A stretch of 64,000 nt of DNA. Source: Dendrocalamus latiflorus. Taxonomy: Eukaryota > Streptophyta > Magnoliopsida > Poales > Poaceae. Made by a program: the position numbers and the translations under genes. Below are positions 34,073 to 45,252 of the stretch, one piece after another. Position 1 is the first letter of the stretch, and each line of letters begins with the position of its first letter. The stretch lies in contig CM029663.1 in NCBI GenBank assembly GCA_017311315.1, positions 34,390,622 to 34,454,621 on the forward strand. The letters are read 5' to 3'. The notes beneath the pieces are model-generated. The model was not told where the DNA came from. It ran no database searches and worked only from the letters and a program-made list of their open reading frames with translations.

Positions 34073-36291
34073 TGTAACACCCCAATCGAGCAATGACCTG
34101 GAATGCTACCAAACTAGTAGAATAACAATGTTGAACTAAATACGCTACACAAAATTTCGGCAGAACCTCCTTTGTTTACTGTCAAAATCAGGGTTTCAAC
34201 AAGCATAATTAAAAAGAAATAAATAACATCAAGTAATATAATCAAGTCTAAGCAAAATTGGCTTAAGTTTACTAGAGCACCCATAGTTATAATATTTAGA
34301 AAAAGAACGGAAGCATCACAAAAGAATTCTAATCCTTTATTACAATTTAAATCCGACAATCAATAATCATCTACTACTTAAGTAATTCAAGCAATTAGCA
34401 TTTTATTTTCTCCCCTCTTCCATTGTGGATAGATCATGCAAAGTGCAATAATACTAATCTGTCCTTTTCCCCATGCATGCCGATCACATAAAGGTACCTA
34501 AAACAAACACAACAACAGCAAGAGTGAGTTCAACGACTCAGCAAATATAATAGATAGTAACAAGTACATTTATGAACATCACTTCACAAATCCATCCATC
34601 AACCATATAAACAAGTCATGCTATGCAAGATGATCAAAAATCTCTTTATCTCTTTATCTCTTTCTCTTTTGCATTTTACCGGTAATGCAAAGTGTGCATC
34701 CGTCGAGGCACACCCATGCATGTACCACCTGGTACAGGGACCAATTGCCCATACTCCACAAGTATGGGGACCTTTAGCCCGTCATGTCATCAACATGACG
34801 GGGACCTCGGCGCTTAGTCATCTCGTGACCAAGACTTCAATAGATCAACATGATGCATATGCGTGAATGTCTCAATAAAATAAATCTTGCATTCACATTA
34901 CCCATGCACCAAAAATACTCATGAACACTGTAAATTGCAATCACCCATAAACAGCACCAATACATCCTTACCACAACCATGAACACATATATTCATATTA
35001 TAGATCAAACATCGACATTCCACACTATCAATTTTATACCATCATTACACTTGCCTTAGCCGCGAGAAAACGGGGGACGTGCAGAAGGTGCCGCCTCTGG
35101 GATCCGTCCTCCACCTGAATAATTATAATATTTGCTAAGATAACAGTAGCGGACCTTTGCCCAAATAAAAACAATCACGAACTAGAAAATTCGTCTAACT
35201 TGGTTCCAATTCCCAAATCCAACAGGTCATCCCGCCCCTCTCTGTGGACAGTCAACTTCAAAAATTCATATCTGTTGGTACAGTAGTCTGAATAGGGTGT
35301 TCTTAGACTTTCTGGAAAGCTAATTAAATTATCCAACTAAACCTAGTTGGTGAGCCTCCCTGATTCAGCCATATTCTACCCACACCATCCAATTTTCTAA
35401 AATATCAATTTCACGTCGGGTTCTCTGGACAGAGCACTAAAAATGCCATAACTTCCAGCCCGAGTGTTCGAATCATGATTTCTTGACCTTCCTCAAAGCT
35501 AAGACAATTATCTACAACTTTCATAATATGGAGATCATCTGATTCTCCCGTTTTCTAATCTCCCAATCCAATCTACCAAAATCTGACAGGAATCTCCCAA
35601 TCTGCAGAACAGTCTTACAAGAAAAATCATAACTTCTGCTACAAAGGTCCGATGGACACGTTCTAGCACTTCATGGAAAGCTAACGACGTCCTCTACAAC
35701 TATCTAGGAGAAGTCCAGATCTGAATCCCCACGAAACTACCCCAAACCAGCCATCCAACGAAATCTATCCTAGCAGTCCAGAATACCGACCTTGCAACAA
35801 CTAGTAAAAATGCATCTAATTGGGGAACAACGGGGATTACCCTTGACGAACCGATGCAGATTACGATGAACACCACGCAATTGCTCTCTCCCCCTTCCTC
35901 TTCTCCTTCTTCTTCCCTTCCCTCTTCCTCCTTTCTTCCCTGTTTTCTCTGCCACGGCAGCACAAACTCTGCCGCGGCAGCCAATAACCTCGCCGTGGCA
36001 GCCACAAACCTTGCCGTGGCAGCAGTTCTATTGGTGGCGACTGTGTGGGGGAAGAGGGGGTGCGGCCAGCAAGGAAAAAAAGAAAAGGGAGGTTGGGGGA
36101 GGTGGCTAGGGTTTGGGGGAGGGGCGCCTCCCCACCCCTTATGGCCTTCCAACACCTGGGCCAAGGCCCAAGCCCAGGTTGCTGGGTTTTTTGCAGAAAT
36201 CCCCCGTCTAAAAACCCTGTTAAACTCTTTTCTATCTGGTCTTTCTTCCCAATTAATCTATTCTCTCTCGAATCATATTTGGGGTATTACA
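34073..36291 (-). mobile_element. 3' LTR of element E
   Basis: Aligns with 40373-42584 almost base for base. It includes a TC-rich stretch and four copies of a TGCCGTGGCAGC-like word near 35950-36030. Plus-strand frames here (35854-36366 and similar) recur in the other LTR and are not genes. Confidence 0.92.
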
Positions 36292-36369
36292 TTCTACCCC
36301 CCCCCCCTAAACGGAATTCGACCCCGAATTCTTTCCACGCTTACGCCAAGGTATAATCACAGCTAATTC

Positions 36370-36700
36370 TTAATCATATTAACACGCACCTGATGTGAAT
36401 AATTATGGATATTGCTCACCCATGCGAGACTCCAATTCCCAAGTGGCCTCTCTCTCTATCTGCTGCGACCAAAGCACCTTGACATACTTTAAAGTTTTAT
36501 TCCTTAATGCTTCTCACTAGCTTGGACTCAAAGGACAAATCTTGTTCAAGTATTAATGGTTCTAGTGAAATATGAAGCTCCGGATCTCGCAGGTACCTTC
36601 TCGACACCGGGTCATACATAACGTTGTGTACCCCACTCTAGGACCCGAGGCGGTCCTAGCGATACACCACCCTCCAAATCCTCACAACTAACAGATGCGA
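36370..36700 (-). pseudogene. Integrase C-terminus / chromodomain relic of element E
   Basis: Minus-strand translation gives GVHNV near 36640, then RRYLRDPELHISLEPLI and LEQDLSFES. After a frame break it gives LKYVKVLWSQQIEREATWEL and then MGEQYP. This is the tail of a chromovirus integrase: GVHNVFHVS, linker, KVLW...EATWE...YP.LF. It shows that E descends from an autonomous Gypsy element rather than being purely non-coding. Stops and shifts are present. Confidence 0.7.
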
Positions 36701-39700
36701 TTAAATATATCTCGGGTTATCATTCTCTTTGGTACCAACCCGCACATCAAACGAAACTCTTGTTCCAACTCTCAATCGATCTCTTTACCTTAACAAGGAG
36801 CACCTCCTTTAACCGCTGACGCACAAAAGTGTTCATTGTAAACAACCTCTTTTACAACCAGAATCCAACTGAAAACAAAGGATTCTCATCACAACACGCT
36901 TCACCATCTCCCCACCAAAAGAATCAAATCTAAAAATCAAGGATTTAACATTAGAACCTCTCCAAATTCCAAATAGGTAATTTGCAAATAAACAACACAT
37001 AAGTCAGATGAGAATCACTCCAATGCCAAACCCTTTTTTTCCTAAACCGGAAAAACCACACATGCCAACATAAAGTCAACTCAAACCACAAAAGACTTCT
37101 GCTGTCATCACAAAGCTCAAACAAGAATCAAGAGAGCATTTTACTACCCGAGAACATATTGTTTTTTTTCTTTTAGGAATAAACTTTCTCTTGAATCACA
37201 AGATTCCAAATCATCACACACCACACCAACTCATTTCTCTTAAATTGGCAATATCAACACTATGCTCAAACTGAGTGCATCAACCACACCTTTGTGGAGA
37301 AACTCTACTGACATCACAATAACATACCCTAGCCAACTCCTCTACCAACAGGGTTACTTTGATAAATAATTTCCAATGCACCTCATCCTTGTTTTCACCC
37401 ACAATCACTTCACCACAAACTTTTTAAGGATAATCAACTTGAAATTCTCAGCACACACACTCAATTTCCACACTCAAAGGACACTATCAAGGAGCATCAC
37501 ACTATTTAGAATCCACTTGTTCCAATATTCCCACACAACATCATTAGCCTCCAAGGTTTTAGCATAGAACACCAAACCAAAATTTTCCTTCTCTAGGGCT
37601 CCTATATATGTACTTCGATATAATTGATTCGAAGACTCTCGAATTTGGTAACTAAAATTCCCACAATCAAACATGCTCAATCATTGACAATCACATGAAA
37701 ACATATTCTCAACCTAATTATCTTTAGGAATATTCTAACTCCTGGAGGGTTACTCACTGAAGCCAAGTCATGCATGGCAATAATTCAACAATCCCTACTA
37801 TCCCAATAATTCCCATAGCGGTTAGACTTCTTCATAATTATAATCTCATTAACTACACCACCATAATCCTATTACTAAACCTTGCAAAGTGCCCAATCAT
37901 GATACTCTAATAAGATTGATCAAGAGTCTCATACTTTTGATAATTCTAATGTTCCATCAAAACGATCGAAACCTTCTTGAACCACAATCTACTATAGGTT
38001 CTACTAATTGCAACCATGAAATCAGTTAGCTCCAAAGACAAACATTCTATTTAAATCAAATCCTCACCGAGAATTATTCCAAGAAATCAATTTATCACTC
38101 AATGAATCTCAAACAACTTGACACCTACAATCTCACCAAAATCGTCTACTTGACCACCACTATCAAGTTGCCATTATACAACCTAAAAGGCTTTGCAATA
38201 CGGATTGGTTAATCCTTTCTCAGAAGAAGATATAGATAGAAACAATGTTCAGCACATAGAAAAACATTTACCACTCACCGGAGACACAAGACCAAGGAAA
38301 AAAGTCAAATAGCCAAGATCTTGAAAAATAGAAGACGAGACCACAGTTGAGTGCACAAGTCCCACAAGAAGAGAATATCAAACTTCAGCCGAAGATAAAT
38401 AAATAAATAAAGCACTGCTTTTGGAAACTTGAGGAATTCCTTTGTGGCAAACCAACAAGGTTAACCATGCTTCAATAAGCTGCAAGGTACAAAACTTGAA
38501 TCCAACCGCGAATACCTCTACCACACCCTTCAATTTAACAAAGGACATAATTTTCTTGAATGAAAACATCACTTTACCAACTTCAAGCAAACGATCCTTT
38601 AAGCTCAAATCACATGAATCACTTAAGAACCGATAGAACCTTCCAATACGTCACTATGCGCAAACTAATTTCAGATACCACAATAATTCATGAACTCTCA
38701 TAGGATCATGAATGCAAAACTCCAAACATTTCATTTAACTGACATCATGAAAGAGGAACAAATTCCTTTACTTCTAAAAGAATCAACACTACCCTCATCA
38801 TCTCATACTCAGTTTTACTAACCCCATCATTATATATTCTTAGCATGAATCATCATAGCCTACCAGCACATCATAAACCTGTCCAAAAGAACACAATAAC
38901 TTATTTCAAAATATTTTTTTCAATAAGATTGCAACAATCTTACTAACATCAAGAATAATACACTCTTAACGAGAATCGTTATCGTCTACCCTTCCATTAT
39001 AAAGCCCTCCAAAATCTCATCAAATAGTTCCATGCTACTTTATCATCTCATCCTCAATTTGAAAGTATTTCAAAACCTTACAACCTCACTACGAAAACCG
39101 CTTTAAATTAGAGGAGATCTACTACACAATTTTAATGATTCTACCAAAACTCTTTCATCAAAGACAATATCATCTGACAATCCCACCATCATGTAAATAT
39201 AGATCACATTTTAAACCCCAACCATTGCTCTCTTATTGATGCACAACACCAAACTTCATTACACAACAGTTGCACTTAGCAATTAAATACGAATTTAAGT
39301 ATCCACAAATATAACTCCAAGATTAATATCCACTAATACAGTAATCCAACACCTTTTGAATTTAACTATCCTAAACGGTTAGATTAATCCATTGAGACCC
39401 GTTGATCCAATTTATCCCAAAAGTTTACTATTTTTGTCTCTCTTATTGATCAACCAATTCATCAAAGTTCCACGCCTCTTAATAACTCTATTGATTCCAT
39501 TAGGAATAACCCTATTCATAAACACAGTTCATGAACAACTACAAGAAGACAACATCAACCTATTCAGTTTCACTTCCAAGGATACTCATACCATATCAAT
39601 TTATTTGATTACAAACTCTGACTTAACCATAACAAGACATCACAAAAGGATTTTTAACACCTCCCTTCAGAAAAGAGAGGTATTAAACTTCAACACTTAG

Positions 39701-40358
39701 AATAATCCAAAAGAATTACATAAAACCAAAGCTTTCATATGTTAAAGAATTTGCAACATAAAACTTTCATTAACAAGAATACCAAGCAAACAAATGAGAC
39801 ATGTTTCACAACAAGACAAAACTCCCACGAAGGGACCAACCATGAAAATCCACAATGCTCACAAGTAGCAAAAGTGTCTCAATAGTCCGAAAAACAATAA
39901 TTGTTTCAAAGAACAGGTAGAAACCAATTGAAAACCCTCAACTGCAATGAACCACGAGCCCAAGATAAATTCATCCACCACCACAGGATAAGAATTGACC
40001 AAATTCAACTCAAGAAAGAGAGAAACTTTTCTAAAGAACTCATTTCTAACCTCTGAAACTAAGTTGCTCAAGGAAAAATCCTTCACCATTTCAAATACCA
40101 CGAATAGTGATATAACCTGGCCATGCCAATGGCCACACCGCGATCTCTATCTCTCGACATCAACTATCACCACACTTAACAATCATATAATTGAATCATA
40201 AGTACAAAAGATCATCTCATAACAAGTACAAAGTCAAACATTAAGCACACATTAACTATGCTAACAAATGGAAACGTAGATGCAATGCAAACCTCATTCC
40301 CACATACAGTGCTTAGTGTGTCAAAATTAATATTCCATTAACCACGGACCTACCGCCC
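36701..40358 (-). mobile_element. Interior of element E without recognisable coding
   Basis: 3.7 kb of AT-rich sequence with many stops in all frames. The small frames (for example minus 38378-38608 and 39859-40101, plus 39392-39700) match no retrotransposon domain I know. It resembles the non-coding interior of large retrotransposon derivatives (LARDs). Confidence 0.65.
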
Positions 40359-40370
40359 GCTCTGATACCA
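40359..40370 (-). promoter_or_regulatory. Primer-binding site of element E
   Basis: Minus strand TGGTATCAGAGC, two bases from the 5' LTR. Confidence 0.92.
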
Positions 40371-40372
40371 AC

Positions 40373-42584
40373 TGTAACACTCCAGTCGAGCAATGACCTA
40401 GAATGCTACCAAACTAGTAGAATAACAATGTTGAACTAAATACGCTACATAAAATTTCGGCAGAACCTCCTTTGTTTACTGTCTAAATAAGGGGTTTCAA
40501 CAAGCATAATTAAAAAGAAATAAATAACATCAAGTAATATAATCAAGTCTAAGCAAAATTGGCTTAAGTTTACTAGAGCACCCATAGTTATAATATTTAG
40601 AAAAAGAACGGAAGCATCATAAAAGAATTCTAATCCTTTATTACAATTTAAATCCGACAATCAATAATCATCTACTACTTAAGTAATTCAAGCAATTAGC
40701 ATTTTATTTTCTCCCCTCTTCCATTGTGGATAGATCGTGCAAAGTGCAATAATACTAATCTGTCCTTTTCCCCATGCATGCCGATCACATAAAGGTACCT
40801 AAAACAAACACAACAATAGCAAGAGTGAGTCCAACAACTCAGCAAATATAATATATAGTAACAAGTACATTTATGAACATCACTTCACAAATCCATCCAT
40901 CAACCATATAAACAAGCCATGCTATGCAAGATGATCAAAAATCTCTTTATCTCTTTCTCTTTTGCATTTTACCGGTAATGCAAAGTGTGCATCCGTCGAT
41001 GCACACCCATGCCTGTACCACCTAGTACAGGGACCAATTGCCCATACTCCACAAGTATGGGGACCTTTAGCCCGTCATGTCATCAACATGACGGGGACCT
41101 CGGCGCTTAGTCATCTCGTGACCAAGACTTCAATAGATCAACATGATGCATATGCGTGAATGTCTCAATAAAATAAATCTTGCATTCACATTACCCATGC
41201 ACCAGAAATACTCATGAACACTGTAAATTGCAATCACCCATAAACAGCACCAATACATCCTTACCACAACCATGAACACATATATTCATATTATAGATCA
41301 AACATCGACATTCCACACTATCAATTTTATACCATCATTACACTTGCCTTAACCGCGAGAAAACGGGGGACGTGCAGAAGGTGCCGCCTCTGGGATCTGT
41401 CCTCCACCTGAATAATTATAATATTTGCTAAGATAACAGTAGCGGACCTTTGCCCAAATAAAAACAATCACGAACTAGAAAATTCGTCTAACTTGGTTCC
41501 AATTCCCAAATCCTACAGGTCATCCCGCCCCCCTCTGTGGACAGTCAACTTCAAAAATTCATATCTGTTGGTACAGTAGTCTGAATAGGGTGTTCTTAGA
41601 CTTTCTGGAAAGATAATTAAATTATCTAACTAGACCTAGTTGGTGAGCCTCCCTGATTCAGCCATATTCTACCCACACCATCCAATTTTCTAAAACATCA
41701 ATTTCACGTCGGGTTCTCTGGACAGAGCACTAAAAATGCCATAACTTCCAGCCCGAGTGTTCGAATCATGATTTCTTGACCTTCCTGAAAGCTAAGACAA
41801 TTATCTACAACTTTCATAATATGGAGATCCTCTGATTCTCCCGTTTTCTAATCTCCCAATCCAATCTACCAAAATCTGACAGGAATCGCCCGATCTGCAG
41901 AACAGTCTTACAAGAAAAATCATAACTTCTGCTACAAAGGTCCGATCGACACGTTCTAGCACTTCGTGGAAAGATAACGACGTCGTCTACAACTATATAG
42001 GAGAAGTCCAGATCTGAGTCCCCACGAAAATACCCCAAAACAGCCGTCCAACTAAATCTGTCCTAGCAGTCCAGAATACCGACCTTGCAACAACTAGTAA
42101 AAATGCATCTAATTGGGGAACAACGGGGATTACCCTTGACGAACCGATGCAGATTACGATGAACACCACGCAATTGCTCTCTCCACCTTCCTCTTCTCCT
42201 TCTTCTTCCCTTCCCTCTTCCTCCTTTCTTCCTTGTTTTCTCTGCCACGGCAGCACAAACGCTGCCGTGGCAGCCAATAACCTCGCCGTGGCAGCCACAA
42301 ACCTTGCCGTGGCAGCAGTTCTATTGGTGGCGGCTGTGTGGGGGAAGAGGGGGTGCGGCCAGCAAGGAAAAAAAGAAAAGGGAGGTTGGGGGAGGCGGCT
42401 AGGGTTTGGGGGAGTGGCGCCTCCCCACCCCTTATGGCCTTCCAACACCTGGGCCAAAGCCCAAGCCCAGGTTGCTGGGGTTTTTGCAGAAATCCCCCGT
42501 CTAAAAACCCTGTTAAACTCTTTTCTATCTGGTCTTTCTTCCCAATTAATCCATTCTCTCTCGAATCATATTTGGGGTATTACA
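40373..42584 (-). mobile_element. 5' LTR of element E
   Basis: TGTAACACTCCAGTCGAGC ... GGGGTATTACA, 2,212 bp; partner of 34073-36291. Confidence 0.92.
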
Positions 42585-42786
42585 GTACTATCCGTCTACA
42601 TTATCCGTTTTCGATCCGAAACAATCAAGTATCCGTTCCGGCGGCACCGTATTCGAAATTCCGAATATTCTGAATTCGTATTCGTATCCGGTTTTACCGT
42701 ATCTGACCCCGAATCCGAGAAAAAAAATATGGGTTAGGATACGGTATGAGAAATATCCATCCGAATCCGACCCGATTGCACCCCTT

Positions 42787-43250
42787 CTCGTTATGGACAG
42801 TGTGAGCTCACAGTCATGTCTTTTGGATTAACAAATGCACCTGCTTATTTCATGAGTATGATGAACAGTGTATTCATGGAGTACTTGGATAAGTTCATGG
42901 TAATCTTCATAGATGACATCCTTATCTACTCCAAAGATGATGAAGAGCATGAGAAACATCTCAGGATAACTCTGGAAAAGCTTAGAGAGCATCAGCTTTA
43001 TGCCAAATTTAGTAAATGTGAATTTTGGTTAAAAGAAATCGCATTTCTGGGTCATATTGTGATAGCCGAAGGAGTTGTAGTAGATCCTTCTAAAGTAGAG
43101 GTAGTGATGGAGTGGAAGCAAGCCAAGTTAGTAACCAAAGTCAGAAGTTTCCTCGGACTTGTCGGTTACTATCATCGCTTCATAGCAGGATTTTCAGAGT
43201 TAGCCAAGCCAATGACTCAACTTTTGAAGAAAGAGAAGAAGTTCGAATAG
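42787..43250 (+). pseudogene. Second half of reverse transcriptase of element B
   Basis: Picks up after hAT element D with GQCELTVMSFGLTNAPAYFM, then VIFIDDILIYS (the YVDD-box position, both catalytic aspartates kept), KCEFWLKEIAFLGHIV and RSFLGLVGYYHRFI. The frame is open to a stop at 43248 just after KKEKKFE. The domain is well preserved; its inactivation comes from the insert and downstream stops. Confidence 0.88.
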
Positions 43251-43735
43251 ACAAAAGCCTGTGAGTGAAGTTTTCAGACCCTCAAGAACAAGTTAGTCTC
43301 AACACCAATACTTGTTCTACCAGATGTGCATAAGGACTTTGAAGTTTTCTGTGATGCTTCCTGTCAAGGTCTGGGATGTGTGTTGATGCAAGAAGGCCGA
43401 GTGATAGCTTATGCATCTCGCTAATTAAGACCTCATGAATGCAACTATCCTACCCATGACTTGGAACTAGCAACCATAGTGCATGCCCTGAAAGTTTGGC
43501 ATCACTATCTCATTGGTAACCGCTGTGAAGTGTACACAGATCATAAGAGCTTGAAGTATATCTTCACCCAAGCAGAACTCAACTTAAGGCAGAGAAGATG
43601 GTTAGAGTTGATAAAGGATTATGATATTGGAATCCATTATCATCCAGGCAAAGCAAATGTTGTGGCTGATGCACTAAGTAGAAAGTCCTATGTGAAGTGT
43701 GTTTTAGCACAAAAAGATCAGACCTGACTATAGGA
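43251..43735 (+). pseudogene. RNase H of element B
   Basis: Contains VFCDASCQGLGCVLMQEG (first catalytic Asp), YASR followed by a stop, HDLELATIVHALKVWHHYL (the E position), YTDHKSLKYIF and GKANVVADALSRK. Two or more in-frame stops break it. It would have degraded the RNA strand during reverse transcription. Confidence 0.85.
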
Positions 43736-45215
43736 GGGAGTCTCCCGTCGGAGTATAGATCCAGTAGAGCAAGGTGTTCTCACAACTTTAGAGATTCAAC
43801 CTACTCTACCTAACCAGATCAAGGAAGCCCAGAAGATTGATGAGAATATTCAGGAAATTAGGAAGAATATGAGAAGAGGCAATGCCCCTAGATTCAGTGA
43901 GGATGAGCATGGAACCGTTCGGTTTGAGAATTGCATCTGTGTACCCAATAATCAAGAGATCAAAGATATGATTCTACGAGAAGCCCATGAAACCCCATAC
44001 TCAATTCACCCAGGTCGTATAAAGATGTACCAGGACCTTAGAGAAAGGAAAATTGTAGAGTTTGTTGAAGCATGTGACACCTGCCAAAGGGTCAAAGCAG
44101 AACATCAGAAACCTGTAGGACTTTTGCAACCCTTGCCTATAGCATATTGGAAGTGGGAAGAAATTAGCATGGATTTCATAACTGGACTCCCCAGAACTCA
44201 ATCCGGTTATGACTCCATTTGGGTGGTAATTGACCGACTAACTAAAGTAGCCCATTTTATACCCGTCAAGACTACTTATTCTGGAGGCAAGTTAGCTGAG
44301 CTATATATGTCCAAAATTGTGTGCTTGCATGGAGTTCCAAGAAAGATAGTGTCAAACAGAGGAAATCAGTTCACCTCCAGATTTTGGCAGAAAATTCATG
44401 AAGAGTTAGAGAGTAAGCTTAACTTCAGTACAACTTATCATCCCAAGATAGATGGACAAACAGAATGGGTAAATCAGGTACTAGAGGATATGCTAAGAGC
44501 TTGTACTCTGGATTTTGGAAACAGTTGGGATCGATCTTTACCCTGTACTAAGTCTCATACAACAACAGCTATCAAACCAGCTTGTAGATGGCACCTTTTG
44601 AAGCACTGTATGGCAGGAAGTGCAGAACACCTTTGCTCTGGGAGCAGCCAGAAAAGTTTCAAGATGCTAGGCCAAACTTACTTCATGATGCTGAAGAAAA
44701 AGTAAGAAAAATCAAGGACAAGTTAAAAATAGACCAATCACAGCAGAAGAGTTATGCTGACAATCATCGTCGAGACTTAACCTTTGAGGTTGACGACTAT
44801 GTTTATCTTAGAGTATCCCTGCTCCAAGGAGTAAGAAGATTTCAGGCAAGAGGAAAGGTTTTACCGAGATATGTTGGATCATTCAAGATCGTAAGTCGCA
44901 GAGGAGAAGTTGCTTATCAGTTGGAGTTGCCACCAAGCATGTCAGGAGTACACAATGTTTTCCATGTCTCTCAGTTGAAGAAATGTCTTCGAGTACCTGC
45001 AAAGCAAGCAGCACTAGAAACCCTGGATCTTCAGGAAGGTCTCACGTACCAAGAGCAACCAATCAAGATTCTCGAGACAACAGAGCATCAAACCAGGAAT
45101 AAAACCATCAGATTCTGCAAAGTTTAATGGAGCAATCACATTGAGGATGAAGCAACCTGGGAGCGAGAAAAAGATTTAAAAGCCTACCATCCCCATCTCT
45201 TTGCTAGCTAGTTCA
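43736..45215 (+). pseudogene. Integrase and chromodomain of element B
   Basis: The zinc-finger region is shortened: HPGRIKMYQDL runs straight into FVEACDTCQRVKAEHQKPVG without the usual FWW..MK stretch. Catalytic core: SMDFITGLPRTQSGYDSIWV has the first Asp; the second reads IVSNRGNQFTSRFW, with Asn for Asp; TEWVNQVLEDMLRA has the Glu. After a frameshift near 44590, the C-terminus (GVHNVFHVSQLKKCL) and a chromodomain follow (PIKILETTEHQTRNKTIRF, a stop at 45125, then EDEATWEREKDL). Chromodomains guide integration toward particular chromatin marks. Confidence 0.86.
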
Positions 45216-45227
45216 AATCTCAAGGGC

Positions 45228-45252
45228 GAGATTTCTTTTAAGGGGGTAGGTT
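45228..45252 (+). promoter_or_regulatory. Polypurine tract region of element B
   Basis: AAGGGGGTAGG just before the 3' LTR start TGTAACATCC at 45253. Confidence 0.75.

Larger units (their letters stand above)
34073..42584 (-). mobile_element. Element E: degenerate LTR retrotransposon inside D (TSD GTACT)
   Basis: LTRs 34073-36291 (2,219 bp) and 40373-42584 (2,212 bp), both TGTAACAC ... GGTATTACA on the plus strand. Identical GTACT flanks are at 34068-34072 and 42585-42589. The primer site at 40359-40370 is adjacent to the right LTR, so the orientation is minus. The C-rich run at 36298-36308 beside the left LTR is the complement of the purine tract. The 4.07-kb interior has no long frame; only an integrase/chromodomain tail relic is recognisable. 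Few differences between the LTRs indicate a young insertion, the innermost of the nest. Confidence 0.92.
33303..42786. mobile_element. Element D: hAT-type DNA element in the reverse transcriptase of B, itself carrying element E (TSD CTCGTTAT)
   Basis: Left end TAGGGGTGCAAATGGGTTGG. The reverse complement of the right end is AAGGGGTGCAATCGGGTCGG, an Ac-like hAT terminal inverted repeat. The 8-bp duplication CTCGTTAT lies at 33295-33302 and 42787-42794. Subterminal regions (33340-33490, 42590-42780) are dense in ATTCGGATA / TATCCGGT words in both directions, as in hAT subterminal binding regions. Without E it is about 967 bp and has no open frame of note, so it is non-autonomous. Excision in thought restores the B frame STRY-GQCE. 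Confidence 0.9.

Noticed and set aside
35854..36366. 170-codon plus frame, repeated at 42147-42737
   Set aside because: Lies inside both LTRs of E and is duplicated with them. Ser-rich low-complexity followed by Ala/Val repeats, no domain.
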